DNA from: Bacteroidia bacterium
GTDB taxonomy: Bacteria; Bacteroidota; Bacteroidia; Bacteroidales; GCA-2748055
Reading direction: 5' to 3'
NCBI GenBank assembly: GCA_030596245.1
Contig: JAUVKN010000152.1
Location: 1-9,560, forward strand
DNA: 9,560 bases
The notes below the pieces were generated by a model, which did no database searches, was not told the DNA's origin, and was given only the letters and a program-made list of their open reading frames with translations. This document shows, piece by piece, positions 1 to 5,899 of this stretch. The position numbers and the translations under genes were made by a program. Each line of letters opens with the position of its first letter. The stretch's first letter is position 1.

Positions 1-199
1 TCTGCAACTTGCTTACAGTGAGAGAACTTGGTGGTTGTTAATAGGTTGCTAATGCTGGTTGTGAACTTATTATTGATTTCATAATGTAAAGGATTTTTTT
101 GGTGAGACATGATTGCAAGACGACAAAGCTTCTAATGACAATAGAAATAATATGCAAAAACTTGCTAATACAAATAGAAAGTATTAGTTTTACCTTATT

Positions 200-1441
200 A
201 TGGACAGGCAGATATTGAAAGAAGTATTATTAGATCAGCGAGCTTTAAGTTTAAAGCCGGATGATGTTTTGCGTTATCAGCCGATTGCAGAAGATAGTGA
301 GGTTGTTGTATTGTCTGGAGTCAGACGATGTGGAAAATCTACATTGTTACATGAAATCAGATCAACACAGAATGAATCGGATTATTTCTTCAATTTTGAT
401 GATGAACGAGTATTGAAATTCACAGTTAATGATTTTCAAATTCTTACTGAATTATTCATTGAGCTTTTTGGTACGCAGAACACCTACTATTTTGACGAAA
501 TACAAAATATAGAAGGGTGGGAACGATACATCAGGCGACTCAGGGATTATGGTAGTAAGGTGTTTATTACTGGTTCAAATGCTTCGATGTTAAGCAGGGA
601 ATTAGGGACTCACTTAACTGGCAGGTATGTTAGAAAAGAACTATTCCCCTTTTCTTTCAAGGAGTTTCTAAGGTTTAAAGGTGTCGATCATCCGGAAACA
701 GGATTATTGTCAACAAATGAAAAGTCCTTGATAAAAGGGCAGTTCAATGTATACTTTGAATCTGGGGGATTTCCGGCATACCTTAAGTCAGGTAATAACG
801 AATATCTTAAGTCTCTTTATGAAAGTATATTGTATAGGGATGTAATGGTGCGAAATAACCTTACAAATGAAAAAGAACTGTTGGAGTTGGTTTATTATTT
901 TTCCAGCAATGTAGGTAAACTCATGTCGTATAATAGTTTAGCAAAGGTAGTCGGAGTAAAAAACGCTAGCACTATAAGTAATTATATTGGTTTTTTACAG
1001 GATAGTTATTTGATCTTTATGGTAAATAAGTATGATGTATCATTGAAGAAACAAATGCAAAATGCAAAAAAGGGATACCTTATAGATTTAGGTTTGCTTA
1101 GAACTCTTGCATTTCATCATACAGAGGACAATGGTCGATTGTTGGAAAATCTGGTTTTTCTTGAACTTAAGCGGAGAGGTAAAGAGATCTATTACCACAA
1201 TCAGAAAAGGGAATGTGATTTTGTAATTAAGGAAAAAACAAAAATCGTAGAAGCGATACAAGTTTCCTGGAGTATCGAAGATGAATTTACATACAAAAGG
1301 GAATTGGCCGGTCTTTTGGATGCTGTGAATATTTTTGGACTAAAAGAAGGCTTAATACTTACCGAATCAATAGATCGTGAAATTGAAGTTGAAGGAGTGA
1401 GAGTCAGAGTTAAACCAGTATGGAAGTGGATGTTGGAATAA
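200..1441 (+). CDS. AAA family ATPase with C-terminal DUF4143 domain
   Basis: This 413-residue protein has the layout of the AAA_14/DUF4143 family of bacterial and archaeal ATPases, whose cellular role is mostly undefined. Visible motifs are the Walker A loop GVRRCGKST at residues 40-48, Walker B (YYFDE, 96-100), a sensor-1-like TGSN (124-127), and conserved arginines near 134-143 (SRELGTHLTGRY). Residues about 230-290 look like a winged-helix segment. The C-terminal part has the ECDFVI (338-343) and EAIQVSWS (351-358) strands of the DUF4143 fold, which resembles PD-(D/E)XK nucleases. The usual catalytic lysine after QV is replaced by S-W, so nuclease activity is unlikely. Length is normal for the family and no frame break is seen. 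There is no signal peptide, so it should be cytoplasmic. Only a weak promoter match (CTTG-N20-TAGTTTTA, 161-192) precedes the ATG, and no Shine-Dalgarno is seen. The gene is AT-rich compared with DNA to its right, which suggests acquisition. Confidence 0.9.
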   Translation: MDRQILKEVLLDQRALSLKPDDVLRYQPIAEDSEVVVLSGVRRCGKSTLLHEIRSTQNESDYFFNFDDERVLKFTVNDFQILTELFIELFGTQNTYYFDEIQNIEGWERYIRRLRDYGSKVFITGSNASMLSRELGTHLTGRYVRKELFPFSFKEFLRFKGVDHPETGLLSTNEKSLIKGQFNVYFESGGFPAYLKSGNNEYLKSLYESILYRDVMVRNNLTNEKELLELVYYFSSNVGKLMSYNSLAKVVGVKNASTISNYIGFLQDSYLIFMVNKYDVSLKKQMQNAKKGYLIDLGLLRTLAFHHTEDNGRLLENLVFLELKRRGKEIYYHNQKRECDFVIKEKTKIVEAIQVSWSIEDEFTYKRELAGLLDAVNIFGLKEGLILTESIDREIEVEGVRVRVKPVWKWMLE

Positions 1442-1481
1442 ATCAAACATAAGACAATAATGAACGAAATTATCGGGAAAG

Positions 1482-1727
1482 ATGATTGACAAGCAAAGCA
1501 GTATTTTTAACTATACAGTGGGAGAACTTATAGAAGAATTGAAAAAATACCCCAAAGACATGCCAGTAATTGTCAGTGGATATGAAACTGGTTATGAGAA
1601 TTTTTATCTTCCCATTTTACGAAAAATCAGGCACATACCAGAAAACATGTATTGGGATGGTGAGTTTCAGATAGATGAGAACGGAATTGATGCATTTATA
1701 CTGGAAAGAGAAGAGAGGCATGACTGA
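1482..1727 (+). CDS. Small conserved-type protein of unknown function (81 aa)
   Basis: This 81-residue, acidic, soluble protein follows the ATPase gene on the same strand after 40 bases. Residues 10-40 carry a pattern found in many small uncharacterised bacterial and phage proteins: TVGELIEELKKYPKDMPVIV, then SGYETGYENFY. This is an amphipathic helix followed by a beta strand (residues 29-33) and a GYE-type turn. I cannot assign a biochemical function. No signal peptide or membrane segment is present. The purine-rich GGGAAAG just before the ATG could help initiation. It shares the low GC of the ATPase gene and may be co-transcribed with it. Whether the two form a functional pair is unknown. 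The codon pattern and coherent protein composition support a real gene. Confidence 0.72.
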   Translation: MIDKQSSIFNYTVGELIEELKKYPKDMPVIVSGYETGYENFYLPILRKIRHIPENMYWDGEFQIDENGIDAFILEREERHD

Positions 1728-1765
1728 GTGGACAGAAAAGGGCAAAAACCCCGCAAATACATGAA

Positions 1766-1792
1766 GCGATTCAGGGTTCGGTTCCTGATCGC
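1766..1792. other. Imperfect hairpin downstream of the 81-aa gene
   Basis: GCGAT (1766-1770) and CAGG (1772-1775) pair with CCTG (1784-1787) and ATCGC (1788-1792). This gives nine base pairs with one bulged T at 1771 and an 8-base loop. It lies 38 bases after the stop codon of the 81-aa gene. No T-tract follows on the + strand, so it is not a standard intrinsic terminator. It could protect or process the 3' end of the + strand transcript, or be chance. Confidence 0.3.
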
Positions 1793-1807
1793 AGATTATA
1801 AAGCATA

Positions 1808-1840
1808 AAACCCCTGTAAATCAGCGATATACAGGGGTTT
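1808..1840 (-). terminator. Rho-independent terminator of tRNA-Glu
   Basis: A perfect 11-bp inverted repeat, AAACCCCTGTA (1808-1818) with TACAGGGGTTT (1830-1840), encloses an 11-base loop. On the minus strand it begins five bases after the tRNA 3' end, and its distal arm runs into TTTTATGCTTTATAA. This is a GC-core stem followed by a U-rich tail, as expected for intrinsic termination of the tRNA transcript. On the + strand the following bases are not T-rich, so it would end + strand transcripts poorly. Confidence 0.85.
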
Positions 1841-1844
1841 CAAG

Positions 1845-1916
1845 CAGTCCGTAGGGGAATCGAACCCCTGTTACCAGGATGAAAACCTGGCGTCCTAACC
1901 CCTAGACGAACGGACC
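1845..1916 (-). tRNA. tRNA-Glu, anticodon TTC
   Basis: The 72-base minus-strand sequence folds as a complete cloverleaf. The acceptor stem is GGTCCGT/ACGGACT with a G-U first pair and discriminator G at 1845. The D-arm is GTC/GAC around TAGGGGTTAG. The anticodon stem CCAGG/CCTGG holds the loop TTTTCAT, giving anticodon TTC (glutamate). The T-arm is CAGGG-GTTCGATT-CCCCT. The 3' CCA is not encoded and must be added by tRNA nucleotidyltransferase. A matching promoter and terminator flank it, so it is a single-gene unit. Its 3' end points into the AT-rich block at 1-1740, the orientation in which integrating elements commonly sit beside a tRNA. No integrase or duplicated tRNA end is visible in the window. 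Confidence 0.97.
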
Positions 1917-1953
1917 GTATTTATTTAGAACTTGATTATTGCTAATCGGAGTG

Positions 1954-1984
1954 CAAAAGTAATACCTATTTGTTTTTTACCAAA
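1954..1984 (-). promoter_or_regulatory. Bacteroidota-type promoter of tRNA-Glu
   Basis: Read on the minus strand there is TTTG (complement of 1981-1984), a 19-base spacer, then TACTTTTG (complement of 1954-1961). This matches the primary sigma factor consensus of Bacteroidota, TTTG-N(about 19)-TAnnTTTG, at every fixed position. It is followed by CACTCC. Transcription should start near 1947, giving a leader of roughly 30 bases before the mature tRNA. The promoter begins just after the stop codon of the mpl-type gene. Confidence 0.85.
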
Positions 1985-2000
1985 AGAAAAATGAAAAAAA

Positions 2001-3401
2001 TCAACCTTCGACCACTTCCTTTGCCAGGTTTTTAAGATCTATCCCCGAGAAGTTCCCTGATGTCATGATCAGAAGCACAAAGGTTTTTTCGTCCAGTGAT
2101 GTGAGATGTTTTACCAGTTCATGGGAATCATTGCAGACAATAAGACCCTCCTTATTAAATTGCTTTTGTACCTCTTCAGGCGACAGGGTAGGAAGCTTTT
2201 TGCGTTTTACCACCGCTGGATTGAAGTAAACCATGGCCTGATCTGCCTCATCCAGTGTACCCTTATATTGAGGCATATATTCCATGTTAAGGCTGCTGTA
2301 GGTATGTAGTTCAAGGCAGGTGACCAGTTTCTGATACTTGTAGGTCTCCTTGAAAGCATTGATTGTAGCCTTTACAGTGGTGGGCGCATGTGCGAAGTCA
2401 AGGTAAACAGCGCGATTGTTTCCATTGGCCAGTAATTGTTGTCTGCGTTCAGCGCCCTTAAAGGTCTGGATGGAATCGTAGAAGTGATGATCTTCAACAC
2501 CCAGGTCCCTGCACAGGAGCAACGCTCCCTGGATGTTCTGCATGTTATGCCTGCCGAACAGGTTGAGAGGCACAGAACCGTATTTGGTTTCAAGAACGAA
2601 TCGGCCGGATTCTACCTTATGTGGATGTTCATTGTAGGGAATCTTCATTAAAGACCAATGGCTTTTATCGATCACATCCCCCAGGACCGGATCGCCATCA
2701 TAATAGAAGACCTTTCCTCCACCTGTAGCGATTCTCAGGAATTTCCCGAATTGTTTTTTATAGGTCTCAAAAGTCCGGAACACATTCATATGGTCCCATG
2801 CAATCCCCGACAGGAGTGTCATATGTGGATTGTACTGGTGAAATTTTGGAGTGAGATCAAGGGGAGAAGAGAGATACTCATCACCTTCCAGAATGATAAG
2901 CGGGGCGTCTTCGGAAAGCTTTACCATGGTTTCGAAACCAGCAATCTGTGAACCCACCATATAGTCAAAGTCCTTGTTCTGATCGTGCAATACATGCATG
3001 ACCATGGCGGTGATGGTGGTCTTCCCATGGCTGCCACCTATTACAATCCGCTTCTTATTTTTGCTATGCTCATAGAGGTATTCAGGAAAAGAGTAAATTT
3101 TAATTCCCAGTTCCTGCGCCTTTTTGAGTTCAGGGTTGGTCTTTCGGGCATGCATTCCCAGGATAACGGCATCGAGACCAGTATGGATCCGGTCGGAATC
3201 CCATCCCTGCTTATCCGGGAGAAGCCCGTGAGCCTCAAGTCTTGAATAAGAAGGTTCAAAAATCTCATCGTCCGATCCACTTACTGTGTATCCTTTCTTG
3301 TGAAGCGCAATGGCGAGATTATGCATCACTGCTCCCCCGATGGCGATAAAATGAAAGTTCATTTTGCTGGGTTCTGCATTCAAACAACAGGGTTCGATCA
3401 T
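2001..3401 (-). CDS. mpl: UDP-N-acetylmuramate:murein tripeptide ligase (Mpl type)
   Basis: This Mur-ligase-family enzyme most likely joins recycled L-Ala-gamma-D-Glu-meso-DAP tripeptide to UDP-MurNAc using ATP in the cytoplasm, feeding peptidoglycan recycling. In the 466-residue reading, the N-terminal nucleotide-sugar domain starts at HFIAIGGAVMHNLAIAL (17-33). The ATP-binding P-loop is GGSHGKTT (122-129). The central domain carries ILEGDEYLSSPLD (170-182) and LSGIAWDHMNVF (197-208), and a C-terminal ligase domain follows. The EGDEY...KF pattern and absence of the usual MurC motifs favour Mpl over MurC, though MurC cannot be fully excluded. Met14 (codon at 3360-3362) is a credible alternative start, because it sits directly before the conserved HFIAIGG strand and the extra residues MIEPCCLNAEPSK look unconserved. 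The ATG at 3401 has an AT-rich upstream stretch and was kept as the longest frame. The tRNA-Glu promoter lies immediately downstream. Confidence 0.88.
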   Translation of the reverse strand: MIEPCCLNAEPSKMNFHFIAIGGAVMHNLAIALHKKGYTVSGSDDEIFEPSYSRLEAHGLLPDKQGWDSDRIHTGLDAVILGMHARKTNPELKKAQELGIKIYSFPEYLYEHSKNKKRIVIGGSHGKTTITAMVMHVLHDQNKDFDYMVGSQIAGFETMVKLSEDAPLIILEGDEYLSSPLDLTPKFHQYNPHMTLLSGIAWDHMNVFRTFETYKKQFGKFLRIATGGGKVFYYDGDPVLGDVIDKSHWSLMKIPYNEHPHKVESGRFVLETKYGSVPLNLFGRHNMQNIQGALLLCRDLGVEDHHFYDSIQTFKGAERRQQLLANGNNRAVYLDFAHAPTTVKATINAFKETYKYQKLVTCLELHTYSSLNMEYMPQYKGTLDEADQAMVYFNPAVVKRKKLPTLSPEEVQKQFNKEGLIVCNDSHELVKHLTSLDEKTFVLLIMTSGNFSGIDLKNLAKEVVEG

Positions 3402-3550
3402 TAAAAATAAAGGATTATTCAGGCGGATTTGACAGGTTTTTTTGGAACTTATTAACTATTTTCAGGTTATTCGTTTCCAATTGTTTGGTATTTTTGAGTA
3501 AGATGTAAACATCAATTAAATTCAGGGTATTTAACGGACATACCCGGGGA
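3402..3550. other. Gap between mpl and the small + strand ORF
   Basis: The interval is AT-rich and should hold the mpl promoter on the minus strand, but I found no convincing TTTG/TAnnTTTG pair for it. On the + strand, TATTTTTG at 3489-3496 matches the Bacteroidota -7 element but has no correctly spaced -33 partner. No strong terminator for mutB transcription is visible here or in the first bases after its stop codon, so read-through from mutAB into mpl is possible. Confidence 0.4.
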
Positions 3551-3715
3551 ATGGTAGTCCCGGAACTTTTCCTGGAACCCGGAGTGTATAGCAAATATGA
3601 TCTGGATCCTGAACTGGCTAAGTTGGAAAAGCAGGAGTTTCTTGATGAATTAGACAATTCATCCAGGCTTATCTTCTTTTATGACCCTCTAAAAAAGAGC
3701 TTGTTCTACCCGTAA
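3551..3715 (+). CDS. Possible 54-aa ORF, unknown function
   Basis: A + strand frame from the ATG at 3551 to the TAA at 3713 encodes 54 residues with protein-like composition: MVVPELFLEPGVYSKYD, an acidic helix-prone middle (PELAKLEKQEFLDELD), and an aromatic end (LIFFYDPLKKSLFYP). The frame stays open upstream to 3509 without another ATG, GTG or TTG. It may therefore be a small gene using the 3551 start, or the tail of a decayed gene. Its last 10 bases overlap the 3' end of mutB convergently. GGGGA touches the ATG, too close for a normal ribosome-binding site. An 80-codon minus-strand frame over the same stretch is Ser/Asn-rich and less convincing. I do not recognise a family. Confidence 0.35.
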   Translation: MVVPELFLEPGVYSKYDLDPELAKLEKQEFLDELDNSSRLIFFYDPLKKSLFYP

Positions 3716-5838
3716 GTCTCCAGTAGAACTTTAAGGATCTTTTTACCTGCTTCGGTGACCTTTGTACCCGGACCGAAGATGGCTATAACACCCGAGTTGT
3801 AAAGGAATTCATAGTCCTGAGCTGGGATCACACCTCCAGCAATGACCATGATATCCTTGCGTCCAAGTTTTTTCAACTCGTCGATAACCTGCGGGATCAG
3901 GGTTTTATGTCCCCCGGCCAGGGAGGATATACCCAGTAGATGAACATCATTCTCCACCGCCTGTTTTGCTGCTTCTACCGGGGTTTGAAACAGGGGGCCA
4001 ATATCCACGTCAAATCCAATATCGGCATACCCTGTACTGACCACCTTGGCTCCCCGATCGTGTCCATCCTGGCCCATTTTGGCAATCATGATACGGGGCT
4101 GACGACCCTCCTTTTTTGCAAATTCCTGTGCCATGGCACAAGCTTCACGAAAAGACTGGTCCTGGGAAGACTCAGAGGAATATATACCGGATATGGATCG
4201 GATCACAGCTTTGTACCTGCTGGAAACAGATTCAATGGCGGAGGAGATCTCTCCAAGTGTAACCCTGTTTTTTGCCGCTTCAATTGAAAGTTCAAGCAGA
4301 TTTCCATGACCGCTTTTAGCACAAGCAGTTATGGCTTCCAATGAAGCAGATACTTTTCCGTTATCCCTCTCCTTTTTTAGCTTAATGAGTCTGTCCAATT
4401 GGGATTGTCTGACTGCTGTATTATCCACTTCCAGGATATCAAGGGGATCTTCCTTATCAAGCCGATACTGGTTCACTCCGACGATAATATCTTTTCCGCT
4501 GTCAATTCTGGCCTGCTTTCTGGCAGCGGCTTCTTCAATGCGCATTTTCGGGAGTCCGGTTTCGATGGCGTTTGCCATCCCTCCCAATTCTTCAATTTCC
4601 TCGATGTGTTCCCAGGCCCTTTGCGCAATTTCATGGGTAAGGGATTCAACATAGTATGATCCGGCCCATGGATCCAGAGATCGGCATATTTCGGTCTCTT
4701 CCTGAAGATGGAGCTGGGTGTTTCTTGCAATCCTGGCTGAGAAATCTGTGGGAAGAGCGATGGCTTCATCCAGTGCATTGGTATGAAGCGATTGGGTATG
4801 TCCCAGTGTAGCAGCCATGGCTTCAATAGAAGTCCGAGCCACATTGTTAAAAGGATCCTGTTCCGTGAGACTCCAGCCGGAGGTCTGGGAGTGGGTCCTT
4901 AAAGCCATGGATTTGGGATTCTTAGGATTGAACCGTTTTACAATCTTTGCCCAGAGCATCCTGGCTGCTCTCAGCTTGGCAATCTCCATGAAGTGATTCA
5001 TTCCAATGGCCCAAAAAAAGGAGAGTCTTGGAGCAAAAGCATCAATGTCAATTCCCGCTTTTACTCCGGTACGCAGGTATTCCAGTCCATCGGCCAGGGT
5101 ATAAGCCAATTCGATGTCTGCCGTGGCACCAGCTTCCTGCATGTGGTAGCCTGAAATACTGATGCTGTTGAATTTCGGCATATTTCTGGAAGTGTACTCA
5201 AAAATGTCTGCAACAATTTTCATTGACATACCGGGAGGATAGATGTAGGTATTGCGGACCATAAACTCTTTAAGTATATCGTTCTGGATGGTACCGATGA
5301 GCTCTTCCAGAGTAGCACCCTGTTCCAGACCAGCCACAATATAGAAGGCCATGATAGGAAGCACGGCACCATTCATGGTCATGGATACCGACATTTTATT
5401 GAGTGGGATCTGGTCAAAAAGGATTTTCATGTCGAGAATGGAGTCGATGGCCACCCCTGCTTTTCCCACATCACCTTCAACACGCTCGTGATCGGAGTCA
5501 TATCCCCTGTGTGTGGCCAGGTCAAAGGCCACCGAAAGTCCTTTTTGTCCGGCAGCAAGGTTCCGGCGGTAGAACGCATTGGATTCTTCTGCAGTTGAGA
5601 ATCCCGCATATTGTCTGATGGTCCATGGACGAATGGCAAACATGGCAGAATAAGGCCCCCTCAGGAATGGTGGCAGCCCGGCAGCATAGTTAAGATGCTC
5701 CATATTTTCAAGATCCTCCCTGTCATAGGAAGATTTGATGATGATCTGCTCAGGCGTTTCCCAGAGGGACAAAGAATCTTGCCTCTGAGAACCGGTTTTT
5801 ATATTTCGAAAATCTACTTTGCTGAAATCTGGCCTCAT
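3706..5838 (-). CDS. mutB: Methylmalonyl-CoA mutase large (catalytic) subunit
   Basis: The catalytic subunit of the adenosylcobalamin-dependent mutase that interconverts succinyl-CoA and (R)-methylmalonyl-CoA, used to make or break down propionate. The 710-residue length is typical. The N-terminal TIM-barrel domain (about 1-530) contains RPWTIRQYAGFST (70-82), FDLATHRGYDSD (105-116), RNTYIYPPG (195-203) and SGYHMQEAGAT (229-239). Tyr77, Arg195 and His232 align, with a constant offset of 12, to Tyr89, Arg207 and His244 of the Propionibacterium enzyme. The C-terminal cobalamin-binding domain (about 580-710) has the base-off/His-on motif D591-G-H593-D-R-G596, followed by STGYADIGFD and the ISSLAGGH loop (637-644). 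All expected catalytic and cofactor residues are present. It lies 61 bases downstream of mutA on the same strand, consistent with one operon. No Shine-Dalgarno precedes the ATG, which is usual for this phylum. Confidence 0.97.
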   Translation of the reverse strand: MRPDFSKVDFRNIKTGSQRQDSLSLWETPEQIIIKSSYDREDLENMEHLNYAAGLPPFLRGPYSAMFAIRPWTIRQYAGFSTAEESNAFYRRNLAAGQKGLSVAFDLATHRGYDSDHERVEGDVGKAGVAIDSILDMKILFDQIPLNKMSVSMTMNGAVLPIMAFYIVAGLEQGATLEELIGTIQNDILKEFMVRNTYIYPPGMSMKIVADIFEYTSRNMPKFNSISISGYHMQEAGATADIELAYTLADGLEYLRTGVKAGIDIDAFAPRLSFFWAIGMNHFMEIAKLRAARMLWAKIVKRFNPKNPKSMALRTHSQTSGWSLTEQDPFNNVARTSIEAMAATLGHTQSLHTNALDEAIALPTDFSARIARNTQLHLQEETEICRSLDPWAGSYYVESLTHEIAQRAWEHIEEIEELGGMANAIETGLPKMRIEEAAARKQARIDSGKDIIVGVNQYRLDKEDPLDILEVDNTAVRQSQLDRLIKLKKERDNGKVSASLEAITACAKSGHGNLLELSIEAAKNRVTLGEISSAIESVSSRYKAVIRSISGIYSSESSQDQSFREACAMAQEFAKKEGRQPRIMIAKMGQDGHDRGAKVVSTGYADIGFDVDIGPLFQTPVEAAKQAVENDVHLLGISSLAGGHKTLIPQVIDELKKLGRKDIMVIAGGVIPAQDYEFLYNSGVIAIFGPGTKVTEAGKKILKVLLETYG

Positions 5839-5855
5839 GGTAGTGTACTAGTGAT

Positions 5856-5899
5856 AAAGTGTGAAAGAGTAAAAGTGTGAAAGAGTAAAAGTGAAAAGG
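5856..5899. repeat. 16-bp tandem repeat in the mutA-mutB spacer
   Basis: The unit AAAGTGTGAAAGAGTA occurs twice head to tail without mismatch (5856-5871 and 5872-5887). A shortened third copy, AAAGTGAAAAGG, follows at 5888-5899 and lacks an internal GT. The array fills most of the 61-base gap between the mutA stop and the mutB start. In the mutAB transcript it reads as a C/U-rich repeat (TACTCTTTCACACTTT) just upstream of the mutB leader. Replication slippage is the simplest origin. A role in ribosome access or length variation is possible but unproven. Confidence 0.85.

Noticed and set aside
1118..1280. The C-terminal DUF4143 region as an active PD-(D/E)XK nuclease
   Set aside because: The acidic residues are there, but the lysine expected in the QVK position is Ser (QVSW), so no catalytic claim is justified.
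1460..1489. A 9-codon reading frame overlapping the start of the 81-aa gene
   Set aside because: It is too short and shows no attenuator-like features; an ATG upstream in another frame is expected by chance.
1766..1792. The GGTTCGG-containing hairpin as a tRNA T-arm remnant from an integration event
   Set aside because: Aligning the loop as a T-loop breaks the stem pairing and no acceptor or anticodon sequence surrounds it.
3415..3657. An 80-codon minus-strand ORF between mpl and mutB
   Set aside because: Its product is Ser/Asn-rich with no recognisable domain, and the + strand frame over the same bases is more protein-like.
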